Source of the DNA: Pseudomonas palmensis | GTDB taxonomy: Bacteria > Pseudomonadota > Gammaproteobacteria > Pseudomonadales > Pseudomonadaceae | Assembly: GCF_017848315.1 (NCBI RefSeq) | Contig: NZ_JAFKEC010000007.1 | Coordinates: 62,001-126,000, forward strand | Direction: 5' to 3' | Length of the DNA: 64,000 nucleotides | Part shown: piece after piece, positions 7,800 to 17,072 of the stretch | Layout of the letters: every line of letters begins with the position of its first letter | Position numbering within the stretch: position 1 is the stretch's first letter | The notes under the pieces: model-generated | Database searches by the model: none | Told to the model about the DNA's origin: nothing | Seen by the model: the letters and a program-made list of their open reading frames with translations, nothing else | Translations under genes and position numbers: made by a program

Positions 7800-9010
7800 T
7801 GAGTAAGTTCATGGACTGGGTTGACGCCCGCTTCCCCGCCACCAAGATGTGGGAAGATCACCTGAGCAAGTACTACGCACCGAAGAACTTCAACTTCTTC
7901 TATTTCTTCGGCTCCCTGGCCCTGCTGGTCCTGGTCAACCAGATCGTGACCGGCGTGTGGCTGACCATGAGCTTCACCCCTTCGGCCGAAGAGGCGTTCG
8001 CCTCGGTCGAATACATCATGCGTGACGTCGAATACGGCTGGATCCTGCGCTACCTGCACTCCACGGGTGCGTCGGCGTTCTTCATCGTGGTCTACCTGCA
8101 CATGTTCCGTGGCCTGCTCTACGGCTCGTACCAGAAGCCACGCGAGCTGGTATGGCTGTTCGGCATGCTGATCTACCTGGCGCTGATGGCAGAGGCCTTC
8201 ATGGGCTACCTGCTGCCCTGGGGCCAGATGTCGTACTGGGGTGCCCAGGTGATCATCTCGCTGTTCGGCGCCATCCCGGTCATCGGCGGCGACCTGACCC
8301 AGTGGATCCGTGGCGACTACCTGATCTCCGGCATTACCCTGAACCGCTTCTTCGCCCTGCACGTGGTGGCCCTGCCGATCGTGATTCTCGGCCTGGTGGT
8401 GCTGCACATCCTGGCGCTGCACGAAGTGGGTTCGAACAACCCGGATGGCGTGGACATCAAGAAGAAAAAGGACGAGAACGGCATTCCGCTGGACGGCATC
8501 CCGTTCCACCCGTACTACACCGTCAAGGATATCGTCGGCGTGGTGGTGTTCCTGTTCGTCTTCTGCATGATCGTGTTCTTCTTCCCGGAAATGGGCGGCT
8601 ACTTCCTGGAGAAACCCAACTTCGAACAGGCCAACGCGTTCAAGACCCCGGAGCACATCGCCCCTGTGTGGTACTTCACGCCGTTCTACGCGATCCTGCG
8701 TGCGGTACCCGACAAGCTGCTGGGCGTGATCGCCATGGGTGCTGCGATCGCGGTGCTGTTCGTGTTGCCATGGCTGGACCGTAGCCCGGTCAAGTCGATG
8801 CGCTACAAGGGCTGGATGAGCAAGGCCTGGCTGTGGGTGTTCTGCATCTCCTTCGTGATCCTGGGCGTGCTCGGCGTGCTGGCGCCAACCCCGGGCCGCA
8901 CCTTGCTGTCGCAGGTATGTACCTTCCTGTATTTCGCCTACTTCATTCTGATGCCGTTCTACACCAGGCTCGAGAAGACCAAACCGGTTCCGGAAAGGGT
9001 GACTGGCTGA
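7799..9010 (+). CDS. petB: Cytochrome b of the bc1 complex (403 aa)
   Basis: Membrane cytochrome b carrying two b-type haems and the quinone oxidation and reduction sites. Haem-ligand His pairs are visible in the helices HSTGASAFFIVVYLHMF (residues ~85-100) and HVVALPIVILGLVVLHI (residues ~188-205). The Qo-site motif is PVWYFTPFYAILR, a form of PEWY in which Glu is replaced by Val. At least eight membrane helices are apparent. The ATG at 7799 overlaps the petA stop; the GTG one codon earlier is less likely. The stop overlaps the petC start. Confidence 0.96.
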   Translation: MSKFMDWVDARFPATKMWEDHLSKYYAPKNFNFFYFFGSLALLVLVNQIVTGVWLTMSFTPSAEEAFASVEYIMRDVEYGWILRYLHSTGASAFFIVVYLHMFRGLLYGSYQKPRELVWLFGMLIYLALMAEAFMGYLLPWGQMSYWGAQVIISLFGAIPVIGGDLTQWIRGDYLISGITLNRFFALHVVALPIVILGLVVLHILALHEVGSNNPDGVDIKKKKDENGIPLDGIPFHPYYTVKDIVGVVVFLFVFCMIVFFFPEMGGYFLEKPNFEQANAFKTPEHIAPVWYFTPFYAILRAVPDKLLGVIAMGAAIAVLFVLPWLDRSPVKSMRYKGWMSKAWLWVFCISFVILGVLGVLAPTPGRTLLSQVCTFLYFAYFILMPFYTRLEKTKPVPERVTG

Positions 9011-9789
9011 TGAAAAAGCTATTTGCAGTATTGCTCCTGGCAGTGATGCCTTCGCTGACCTTCGCCGCCGAACACGGCGTGGAACTGGACAAGGTCGACA
9101 TCGACCTGACCGACAAGGCCGCCATGCAGGACGGCGCACGGACCTTTGCCAACTATTGCATGGGTTGCCACAGCGCCAAGTTCCAGCGTTACGAGCGTGT
9201 CGCCGATGACCTGGGCATCCCGCACGAGCTGATGCTCGAGAAGCTGGTGTTCACCGGCGCCAAGATCGGCGACCACATGAACATCGGCATGCAGCCGGCC
9301 GACGCCAAGGCCTGGTTCGGTGCGGCGCCGCCCGACCTGACCCTGGTGGCGCGGGTGCGCGGCACCGATTGGCTGTACAGCTACCTGCGGGCCTTCTACG
9401 AGGACCCGTCACGCCCTTGGGGTGTGAACAACAAGGTCTTCCCCAACGTTGGCATGCCAAACGTGCTGGTGGGCCTGCAGGGGCGTCAGGTGGTCGGTTG
9501 CAAGCAGATCCAGACCGTGGTCGAGGGCAAGAAGCAGTTTGACCCGCTCACCGGTGCCCCGCTGACCCACGAAGCGTGCGATCAGCTGACCATCGTGCCG
9601 AAATCCGGTACCCTGACCGACGAGCAGTTCGACGAGAAGGTCAAGAACCTGGTGACCTTCCTGGCCTACTCGGCCAACCCGGTCAAGCTGCAGAGCCAGC
9701 GCATCGGCACCTACGTGCTGCTGTACCTGGCCTTCTTCTTCGTGTTCGCCTACCTGCTCAAGCGCGAATACTGGAAGGACGTGCACTGA
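9010..9789 (+). CDS. petC: Cytochrome c1 of the bc1 complex (259 aa)
   Basis: Periplasmic c-type cytochrome anchored by a C-terminal helix. A signal peptide (MKKLFAVLLLAVMPSLTFAA) is followed by the haem attachment motif CMGCH (C50, C53, H54). The distal Met ligand is probably in the MNIGM region or the NVGMPNV segment. The C-terminal anchor is TYVLLYLAFFFVFAYLL, followed by KREYWKDVH. The start at 9010 overlaps the petB stop (TGATG). A longer reading from 8833 would overlap petB and destroy the signal peptide, so it is rejected. Confidence 0.97.
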   Translation: MKKLFAVLLLAVMPSLTFAAEHGVELDKVDIDLTDKAAMQDGARTFANYCMGCHSAKFQRYERVADDLGIPHELMLEKLVFTGAKIGDHMNIGMQPADAKAWFGAAPPDLTLVARVRGTDWLYSYLRAFYEDPSRPWGVNNKVFPNVGMPNVLVGLQGRQVVGCKQIQTVVEGKKQFDPLTGAPLTHEACDQLTIVPKSGTLTDEQFDEKVKNLVTFLAYSANPVKLQSQRIGTYVLLYLAFFFVFAYLLKREYWKDVH

Positions 9790-9817
9790 TCACAGGGTAA
9801 AATCTGTTAGTTTAACG

Positions 9818-9866
9818 CGCGCCCTGGGGTCCCTCTGCAGTATGGAGGGCCCCCAGGGCGCGTTTG
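9818..9866 (+). terminator. Terminator hairpin after petABC
   Basis: A 12-bp stem (CGCGCCCTGGGG / CCCCAGGGCGCG) encloses a second inner stem CCCTC / GAGGG, followed by TTTGCATTTG. It lies between petC and sspA. Confidence 0.75.
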
Positions 9867-9907
9867 CATTTGTAATTTCATAAGTTCAACACGCGAGGAG
9901 GACCCCC

Positions 9908-10525
9908 ATGGGCGTGACCAATCGGTTAGCCTGCTACTCCGACCCCGCTGATCATTATTCTCATCGGGTGCGCATCGTTCTCGCCGAGAAAGGTGTCGGC
10001 GTCGAGATCATCAGTGTCGAAGCCGGGCGCCAGCCGCCCAAGCTGCTGGAAGCCAACCCGTATGGCAGCGTACCGACCCTGGTTGATCGTGACCTGGCGT
10101 TGTATGAGTCGACCGTGGTGATGGAATACCTCGACGAGCGCTACCCGCACCCGCCGCTGTTGCCGGTCTACCCGGTGGCGCGTGCCAACAGCCGCCTGCT
10201 GATCCACCGTATCCAGCGTGACTGGTGTTCGCTGGTGGACCTGATTCTCGACCCGCGCAGCAAGGAGCCTGCCCGCGTGCAGGCGCGCAAGGAGCTGCGC
10301 GAGAGCCTTACCGGCGTTTCGCCGTTGTTCGCCGACAAGCCTTGTTTCCTGAGTGAGGAGCAAAGCCTGGTGGATTGTTGTCTATTGCCCATACTGTGGC
10401 GTTTGCCGGTATTGGGTATCGAACTGCCGCGGCCAGCCAAGCCGCTGCTCGATTACATGGAGCGTCAGTTTGCGCGGGAAGCCTTCAAGGCCAGCCTGTC
10501 CGCCGCTGAACGCGATATGCGTTAG
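9908..10525 (+). CDS. sspA: Stringent starvation protein A (205 aa)
   Basis: Glutathione S-transferase-fold protein that binds RNA polymerase and supports stress and virulence gene expression. The thioredoxin-like N-terminal half ([22 protein letters not shown]) is followed by the SspA signature [17 protein letters not shown] (residues ~80-97), then an all-helical C-terminal half. The active-site residues needed for GST catalysis are not apparent, as is usual for SspA. A GAGGAGGA ribosome-binding site precedes the ATG. It is followed within 17 bp by sspB. Confidence 0.95.
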   Translation: MGVTNRLACYSDPADHYSHRVRIVLAEKGVGVEIISVEAGRQPPKLLEANPYGSVPTLVDRDLALYESTVVMEYLDERYPHPPLLPVYPVARANSRLLIHRIQRDWCSLVDLILDPRSKEPARVQARKELRESLTGVSPLFADKPCFLSEEQSLVDCCLLPILWRLPVLGIELPRPAKPLLDYMERQFAREAFKASLSAAERDMR

Positions 10526-10542
10526 GTTTTAAGGAGCCGTTG

Positions 10543-10971
10543 ATGAACTCCAGTCGTCCGTATCTGGTGCGAGCCTTGTATGAGTGGATCGTGGACAACG
10601 ATTGCACGCCGCACATGCTGGTCAATGCCGAGTACCCTGCGGTGCAGGTGCCTCAGGGCTTCGCCAGCGATGGCCAGATCGTTTTGAACGTGTCGCCCAA
10701 TGCCGTGCGTCACTTGCACATGGATAACGAAGCCGTGAGCTTCGAGGGGCGTTTCGGTGGGGTTGCCCACACGCTGTACGTGCCTGCCGGCGCCATCCTG
10801 GGTATCTATGCCCGTGAGAATGGCCAGGGCATGGTGTTCGAGCTCGAGCCGCCACTGATGGAGGATGACGACCTCGAGGACGAGGGCGTCGAGCCGGATG
10901 ATGACGGTCCGCCGAGTGGCGGGCAGCCGCCGCGGCCAAGTGGGCGTCCGAGCCTGAAAGTGGTGAAATGA
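10543..10971 (+). CDS. sspB: ClpXP adaptor SspB (142 aa)
   Basis: Adaptor that captures ssrA-tagged proteins and hands them to ClpXP. The folded substrate-binding domain spans residues ~5-110 (RPYLVRALYEWIVDNDCTPHMLV at the start, IYARENGQGM near the end). A flexible acidic linker (DDDLEDEGVEPDDDGP) and the terminal ClpX-binding peptide RPSLKVVK, very close to the E. coli XB motif, complete it. The ATG at 10543 follows AAGGAG; the TTG one codon upstream is unlikely. Confidence 0.96.
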   Translation: MNSSRPYLVRALYEWIVDNDCTPHMLVNAEYPAVQVPQGFASDGQIVLNVSPNAVRHLHMDNEAVSFEGRFGGVAHTLYVPAGAILGIYARENGQGMVFELEPPLMEDDDLEDEGVEPDDDGPPSGGQPPRPSGRPSLKVVK

Positions 10972-11004
10972 AAAAAGGCGACCTTGCGGGGTCGCCTTTT
11001 TTTT
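10971..11004. terminator. Bidirectional terminator between sspB and the small lipoprotein
   Basis: The stem GGCGACC / GGTCGCC has six A upstream and eight T downstream. It can terminate sspB on the plus strand and the convergent lipoprotein gene on the minus strand. Confidence 0.9.
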
Positions 11005-11016
11005 GGGCCTGTGTGC

Positions 11017-11235
11017 TTACAGGTCGGTGATGGTGCGCACCTGATCCTTGTTCACACGGGTGCGTTTGCCGTCGAGCTGCTGGAACTCGTAGAAGCCGGA
11101 GCTGCGTTCGAGTTTCGGCGCGTCGACCGCCTGGAACTCACGGCCGTCATTGAGGGTGATCAGGCTTGGGGTGGAGCAGCCGGCCAGGGTGGCGAAGGTA
11201 GCGATCAGCAGGGTGGCGAACAGGCCGTTCTTCAT
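11017..11235 (-). CDS. Small YgdI/YgdR-like (DUF903) lipoprotein (72 aa)
   Basis: A short lipoprotein. The signal peptide MKNGLFATLLIATFATLAGC ends in a lipobox (LAGC, Cys20). The mature 52 residues (TLNDGREFQAVDAPKLERSS and DGKRTRVNKDQVRTITDL) match the DUF903 SH3-like fold of E. coli YgdI and YgdR, whose function is not known. The ATG at 11235 has an AGGAA ribosome-binding site. It lies downstream of dolP with a long hairpin in between. Confidence 0.85.
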   Translation of the reverse strand: MKNGLFATLLIATFATLAGCSTPSLITLNDGREFQAVDAPKLERSSGFYEFQQLDGKRTRVNKDQVRTITDL

Positions 11236-11277
11236 GGGTATTCCTGTGGGGTGTCGGTGGGGGTTGCGGTGCGCCGG

Positions 11278-11324
11278 CGGCTTCACGCCCTTCACCGGCG
11301 AGGCCGGCGAAGGGTGTGAAGCCG
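11278..11324. repeat. 22-bp near-perfect inverted repeat
   Basis: The arms 11278-11299 and 11303-11324 pair over 22 bp with one G-U pair and one A-C mismatch around a GAG loop. No T-tract follows on either strand. It occupies almost all of the space between the dolP stop and the leader of the lipoprotein gene. Its sequence differs from the class A and B REP units. Confidence 0.85.
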
Positions 11325-11327
11325 CGG

Positions 11328-12616
<1,289 letters not shown>

Positions 12617-12631
12617 TCAAGCGGGGCGGGT

Positions 12632-13003
12632 TCAACTGTCGAAAGCGTTCTTCAGCCAGTCGAGCGGTGTGCCCGAGTGGCCGCGGCCCTGCAGGGCAAT
12701 CACGTCGAAACGACAGGGCTGGTTGGCCCAGCGCGCCTCCTGCTGCAGAAAATACTGGGCCGCTAGCACCAGTTTTTGCTGTTTGCGGGTATCGACGCTG
12801 GCCAGTGCTCCGCCAAAGCCCGCGTGCAGCCGGTAGCGGACTTCGACGAATACTACTGTATCGCCGTCAAGCATGACCAGATCAAGCTCGCCGCGTTTGC
12901 ATCGCCAGTTCTGCGCCAGCAACTGCAGGCCCTGCGCCTGAAGGTAATGCAGGGCCTGCTGTTCGGCCGCGATACCCGCGGCCTGGCGAGAACCGTCGGG
13001 CAT
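12632..13003 (-). CDS. yraN: YraN family (UPF0102) endonuclease-like protein (123 aa)
   Basis: A small protein with a restriction-endonuclease-like core: the E...D-x-E-x-K-type signature appears as GELDLVMLDGDTVVFVEVRYR (residues ~41-61), with Arg where Lys often occurs. The N-terminal G-x-x-A-E-x-x-A helix (GIAAEQQALHYLQAQG) is typical. The family is conserved but its function is poorly defined. The ATG at 13003 overlaps the lpoA stop by one base (TGATG). The 135 bp downstream to gmhA hold no gene that I can recognise. Confidence 0.9.
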   Translation of the reverse strand: MPDGSRQAAGIAAEQQALHYLQAQGLQLLAQNWRCKRGELDLVMLDGDTVVFVEVRYRLHAGFGGALASVDTRKQQKLVLAAQYFLQQEARWANQPCRFDVIALQGRGHSGTPLDWLKNAFDS

Positions 13004-14817
13004 CAGCGCGGGGTGTCCGGCAGGCGCTTGACCTGACCGCCGGTGAACTCGGCCCATGGCAACTGGCGTTCGATGCGTTGGTTGGCGTTCATGCTCAGGC
13101 TGCCGGACAGGCCTTCGATACGGTTGTCCGGCAGTGCCTTGAGCTGGCCCAGGCGCGGCGCGAGGCTGTAGGCATCGGCACCCATCGCGTACAGGCGACC
13201 GATGCTGCCGGCCGCTTGCGGCCACTGGCGTACCACCTGCTGGCGCAGGCTGTTGCCGGTGTCGAGCAGCCACGGCGTTTCGCAGAAGCGAATGCCGTTC
13301 ATGTCGTTGTACTCGTTGACGTTGCCGCTGGCGCTGTACACGTTGGAGGTGGCGTACACCGGTACGTCACCGGCGTACTGGAAGTTCAGTGTCGGCTTGA
13401 TCTGCTGGGCCTGGGTCGGGGTTGCGGCCAGGAAGATGAAATCGATGTCCTGGCGACGCGATGGCTGTGCCGAGACACTGCCGCCCACGGTGCTCTGCAG
13501 GCTCTTGGCGCGGCCTTCGCTCTGGCGCAGCTGGAACAGGTCGGCGATCTGCTGGGCCAGGGCCACCGGCTGCGACACGTGGGCAGCGGCAATCAGCGTG
13601 CCGCCCTTGGCTTCCCAGTCCTGGCGGAAGGCCTTGAGTACGCGATCGCCCCATTCGCCGCTCGGCACCAGGGCCACGGCACGACGCATGCCGTCCGCCT
13701 GGGCGCGGCGCGAGACTTCGCGGGCTTCGTCTTCGGCGGCCAGGCCGAACTGGAACAGTTGCGCCGGGCCGGTCTGGCCGGCGTCGCTGTAGTTCAGTGC
13801 CAGGGTGGTGATCGGCAGTTGCGGGTAGGCGCTCAACTGCTTGACCAGGTTCTTCTCGAGCGGGCCTACCACCAGCTGGACGCCGCTGGCCTGGGCCTTG
13901 CGGTAGAAGTCATCGAGGGAGGTCAGGCGCGAGCTGTCGAAGACTTCGACCGAAGGTGGCTTCTGGCCGGCCTGCTGGGCCTGGAAGTGCGCCGCCATGA
14001 AACCGTCGCGCAGGGCGCGGGCAACACCTGCCAGCGGGCCTTCCTGGGGCAGCAGCAGGGCGATCTTGGTCAGCGGCTGGCTGGCCAGTTCCTTGAGTTT
14101 GAGCAGGGGCTGCGGCAGTTGCACGGCGGCAGGGTGGCCGGCGTGCTGGTTGCGCCAGCTTTCGATGGCGGCCTGCTGCTGTTCGAGGGTGCCGGCGCTC
14201 TTGACGGCCAGGGCCAGGCTGGTCCAGCCGGCCATCACGTCGGTGCCGGTGCCTTGCAGTTGTTCGGTGGGCAGGGCGGCAACCAGGTTCCAGATGGCCT
14301 CGTGGTTGGCACTGGCGGCGGCGCCGCTGAGCAGGGGAGCCATGGCGACGCGCTGTTGCGCGGCAGCCAGGGTCTGGCCATCGGCTTCCAGGGCGGCGGC
14401 GTGCACGCTGCGGGTGCGCACCTGAAGCTCGGGCGGCAGTTCGTCCAACCGGACCAGGCTCGGGTGGCTCAGGGCGGTGAGGGCGGCCTTGGGCTGGTTG
14501 CGGCTCATCGCCAGCTCGGCGCCAAGGGTGCTGGCGAACACTTGCTGGGCCGGCTTGAGGGTGTCCAGTGGCACCTGCTCGAGGATCCGCGAGGCCCGTG
14601 CGAAGTCTTTCTGGTGGTAGGCCAGGTCAGCGGCGCTCAGGCGCAGCAGTGCAGCCTTTTCAGGTGTCTTGCTGGTGGCGGCCTGGTCGAGCAGTTGCTC
14701 GATGCTGGCATCCGGAGTGCGCGGCAGCTCACCCAGGCTGGACGAGGGCGAACTGGCGCAGGCTGCCAGCAGGGCAGCGAGGCAGAGGGCTGAGAGCAGC
14801 CGCAGGCAAGCGATCAT
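13003..14817 (-). CDS. lpoA: Penicillin-binding protein activator LpoA (604 aa)
   Basis: Outer-membrane lipoprotein that reaches through the periplasm to stimulate the peptidoglycan synthase PBP1A. The signal peptide MIACLRLLSALCLAALLAAC ends in a lipobox (LAAC, Cys20). A TPR-like helical region spans residues ~40-250, followed by a periplasmic-binding-protein-like domain from ~255 (IALLLPQEGPLAGVARALRDG) to the C-terminus. The length is typical for the family. It is divergent from rsmI, as in E. coli. Confidence 0.94.
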   Translation of the reverse strand: MIACLRLLSALCLAALLAACASSPSSSLGELPRTPDASIEQLLDQAATSKTPEKAALLRLSAADLAYHQKDFARASRILEQVPLDTLKPAQQVFASTLGAELAMSRNQPKAALTALSHPSLVRLDELPPELQVRTRSVHAAALEADGQTLAAAQQRVAMAPLLSGAAASANHEAIWNLVAALPTEQLQGTGTDVMAGWTSLALAVKSAGTLEQQQAAIESWRNQHAGHPAAVQLPQPLLKLKELASQPLTKIALLLPQEGPLAGVARALRDGFMAAHFQAQQAGQKPPSVEVFDSSRLTSLDDFYRKAQASGVQLVVGPLEKNLVKQLSAYPQLPITTLALNYSDAGQTGPAQLFQFGLAAEDEAREVSRRAQADGMRRAVALVPSGEWGDRVLKAFRQDWEAKGGTLIAAAHVSQPVALAQQIADLFQLRQSEGRAKSLQSTVGGSVSAQPSRRQDIDFIFLAATPTQAQQIKPTLNFQYAGDVPVYATSNVYSASGNVNEYNDMNGIRFCETPWLLDTGNSLRQQVVRQWPQAAGSIGRLYAMGADAYSLAPRLGQLKALPDNRIEGLSGSLSMNANQRIERQLPWAEFTGGQVKRLPDTPR

Positions 14818-15005
14818 GTAAAAATCCTGTTACTCGATCAAATTAACCTGCAATTGTACCCAAGCGCTGGCCGGGGCGCGATCTTGCTGGCGTTAATCCT
14901 TCAATATAGGTCGCCCTGCGCAGGCGTGCCGCCGCTGTGGGTAACGCATTGTTGCCGCCTTACGGGCTACAATGGCGCTTTGTTCTCTATTTACAGGTGT
15001 GTGCT

Positions 15006-15881
15006 GTGACCGATGCTCCAGGTGCTTCCAATTCCACTGCCGGCAAGCTTTTCGTGGTGGCTACGCCCATTGGCAACCTGGATGACATGAGCGCCCGGGC
15101 CTTGAAGGTGCTGCGCGAGGCGGCGCTGATCGCGGCCGAGGACACGCGCCACTCGGTCCGCCTGCTGCAGCACTTCGGCATCAACACGCCGCTGGCCGCC
15201 TGTCACGAGCACAACGAGCGCGACGAGGGCAGCCGCTTCATCACGCGCCTGCTGGCCGGCGACGATGTGGCGTTGATCTCCGATGCCGGTACGCCGCTGA
15301 TCTCTGACCCGGGCTACCACCTGGTGCGCCAGGCGCGAGCAGCGGGCATCGATGTGGTGCCGGTACCGGGCGCCTGCGCACTGATCGCGGCGTTGTCGGC
15401 GGCGGGCCTGCCGTCCGACCGGTTCATCTTCGAGGGTTTTCTGCCGGCCAAGGCGGTAGGTCGCCGCGCGCGCCTGAGCCAGGTCAAGGAAGAACCCCGT
15501 ACGCTGATTTTCTATGAGGCGCCGCACCGCATTCTGGAGTGTCTGCAGGACATGGAGGCGGTGTTTGGCGGCGAACGGCCGGCGTTGCTGGCTCGTGAGC
15601 TGACCAAGACCTTCGAGACCCTGAAGGGGCTGCCCCTGGCCGAGCTGCGCGCGTTTGTCGAAAACGACAGCAATCAGCAGCGTGGGGAGTGCGTGGTGCT
15701 GGTGGCGGGCTGGACCGCCCCGGAGAACGAAGAGGTCGTGAGCAGCGAAGTGATGCGCGTGCTTGATCTTCTGCTGGCAGAGATGCCGCTCAAGCGTGCA
15801 GCAGCCTTGGCGGCGGAAATTACCGGGGTGCGGAAGAATGTTTTGTATCAAATAGCGTTGGAAAAACAGAAAGACCACTAA
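15006..15881 (+). CDS. rsmI: 16S rRNA 2'-O-ribose C1402 methyltransferase RsmI (291 aa)
   Basis: SAM-dependent methyltransferase of the tetrapyrrole-methylase fold acting on C1402 of 16S rRNA. The motifs LFVVATPIGNLDDMSARAL (residues ~15-33), AAEDTRHS, ALISDAGTPLISDPG and VVPVPGACALIAALSAAGL are diagnostic. The GTG at 15006 was chosen because homology begins just after it and CAGGTG precedes it; the reading frame is open further upstream to 14937, but that part does not look like family sequence. A TACAAT at 14968-14973 is a possible -10. Confidence 0.94.
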   Translation: MTDAPGASNSTAGKLFVVATPIGNLDDMSARALKVLREAALIAAEDTRHSVRLLQHFGINTPLAACHEHNERDEGSRFITRLLAGDDVALISDAGTPLISDPGYHLVRQARAAGIDVVPVPGACALIAALSAAGLPSDRFIFEGFLPAKAVGRRARLSQVKEEPRTLIFYEAPHRILECLQDMEAVFGGERPALLARELTKTFETLKGLPLAELRAFVENDSNQQRGECVVLVAGWTAPENEEVVSSEVMRVLDLLLAEMPLKRAAALAAEITGVRKNVLYQIALEKQKDH

Positions 15882-15910
15882 TGTCATAGTGATATTATTT
15901 GTTTTATCGC

Positions 15911-15939
15911 TTGTTCTCGGGGCCCGCTGCCGTTAACCT
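15911..15939 (+). promoter_or_regulatory. Promoter of rnpB
   Basis: A -35 TTGTTC and a -10 TAACCT are separated by 17 bp. The expected start point falls within a few bases of the 5' end of the RNase P RNA. Confidence 0.6.
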
Positions 15940-15947
15940 TTGCGGCG

Positions 15948-16309
15948 GAGAGTCGATTGGACAGTCGCTGCCTTCTTTTGTTCCGCAAAAGAGGGGGGAG
16001 GAAAGTCCGGGCTCCATAGGGCGGAGTGCCAGGTAATGCCTGGGGGGCGTGAGCCTACGGAAAGTGCCACAGAAAATAACCGCCTAAGCACTTCGGTGCC
16101 GGTAAGGGTGAAAAGGTGCGGTAAGAGCGCACCGCACGGCTGGCAACAGTCCGTGGCTAGGTAAACCCCACTCGGAGCAAGACCAAATAGGGTTCCATAT
16201 GGCGCGGCCCGCGTTGGAACCGGGTAGGTTGCTAAAGGCGTCCAGTGATGGCCGTCGTAGAGGAATGACTGTCCTCGACAGAACCCGGCTTACAGATCGA
16301 CTCTCCACC
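15948..16309 (+). ncRNA. rnpB: RNase P RNA, class A
   Basis: Catalytic RNA of RNase P, which trims tRNA 5' leaders. The ends pair to form P1 (GAGAGTCGAT at 15948-15957 with ATCGACTCTC at 16296-16305). The conserved 5' core GAGGAAAGTCCGGGCTCC is followed by the AGGGTGAAAAGGTG region, then AGACCAAATAGGG, and the 3' core ACAGAACCCGGCTTACAGAT. The order and spacing fit a bacterial type A RNA of about 360 nt. It lies between rsmI and mraZ, its usual place in Pseudomonas. Small reading frames overlapping it are not genes. Confidence 0.97.
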
Positions 16310-16512
16310 TTTTCCCTTCCTGCTTGATTCGATAGCAGATGTGTTCTGGTAATACCAAAAAAATCTTACTCTTCATAAATCACTTTAACTTTGCACTCTA
16401 TCCGTTTGAGTGAATTTGCCTTTCCCCGTCAAAGCCCCTCTCGATTCTCCTCTTTGTATCGCCTTGTTGCTCTAAATCGCCGATCTGTAAGGGTTTTCCT
16501 TATAAGCGCGCC

Positions 16513-16542
16513 TTGACGGTGTGGTGGGCGGATTCCTATAGT
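16513..16542 (+). promoter_or_regulatory. Main dcw-cluster promoter upstream of mraZ
   Basis: A -35 TTGACG and a -10 TATAGT are separated by 18 bp (17 if CTATAG is taken as the -10). The start point would be near 16549, immediately before the MraZ-type repeats. Confidence 0.75.
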
Positions 16543-16550
16543 GTGCGCAA

Positions 16551-16574
16551 GTGGCGGAAAGTGGCATGAAGTGG
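16551..16574 (+). promoter_or_regulatory. MraZ operator: three GTGG repeats at 10-bp spacing
   Basis: GTGG occurs at 16551, 16561 and 16571, each preceded by AA, giving three AAGTGG direct repeats in exact 10-bp phase. MraZ is known to bind TGGG-type direct repeats of this spacing upstream of its own gene and to repress the dcw operon. The position just past the promoter fits that role. Confidence 0.75.
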
Positions 16575-16616
16575 GTTTTCAGACACAAAAAAGCTAACAT
16601 TTAGGGAAGTGCAGCC

Positions 16617-17072
16617 GTGTTTCGCGGAGCCAACGCAATCAACCTCGACGCAAAAGGCCGTCTCGCAATGCCGAGCCGGTACCGTGACGAGCTCGATTCG
16701 CGCAGTTCCGGGCAGTTGATCGTGACGATCGACGCGGTTGATCCCTGCTTGTGCGTGTATCCGCTGGATGAGTGGGAACTGATCGAAGCCAAGCTGCGTG
16801 CCTTGCCGTCGTTACGCGAAGAGAACCGTCGCCTGCAGCGTCTGCTGATCGGCAATGCGGTGGATCTGGAGCTCGACGGCAGTGGGCGTTTCCTGGTGCC
16901 ACCGCGTCTGCGCGAGTACGCCAAGCTGGACAAGCGGGCGATGCTGGTGGGGCAACTGAACAAATTCCAACTGTGGGACGAGGACGCCTGGAACGCTGTT
17001 GCTGCAGCTGACCTGGTGGCCATTCAACAACCGGGCGCGATGCCTGATGAACTGCGTGATCTGATCCTGTGA
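16617..17072 (+). CDS. mraZ: Transcriptional regulator MraZ (151 aa)
   Basis: DNA-binding protein with two AbrB-like (SpoVT/MraZ) halves, each with a DxKGR/DGSGRF-type motif: [14 protein letters not shown] (residues ~9-22) and [17 protein letters not shown] (residues ~83-99). It forms large rings and autorepresses the dcw operon. It starts with GTG at 16617. First gene of the cluster; the stop overlaps the rsmH start by four bases. Confidence 0.95.
   Translation: MFRGANAINLDAKGRLAMPSRYRDELDSRSSGQLIVTIDAVDPCLCVYPLDEWELIEAKLRALPSLREENRRLQRLLIGNAVDLELDGSGRFLVPPRLREYAKLDKRAMLVGQLNKFQLWDEDAWNAVAAADLVAIQQPGAMPDELRDLIL

Larger units (their letters stand above)
16310..16616 (+). other. Intergenic region rnpB-mraZ (307 bp)
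   Basis: No gene is visible. The first ~190 bp are AT-rich and pyrimidine-rich compared with the rest of the window. The last ~100 bp hold the dcw promoter and the MraZ-type repeats annotated separately. Confidence 0.8.

Noticed and set aside
8833-9009. Longer petC start inside petB
   Set aside because: It would bury the signal peptide; the ATG at 9010 overlaps the petB stop and begins a normal Sec signal.
15940-16308. Short open frames on both strands at the rnpB locus
   Set aside because: They overlap the RNase P RNA completely, and the conserved RNA core explains the sequence.
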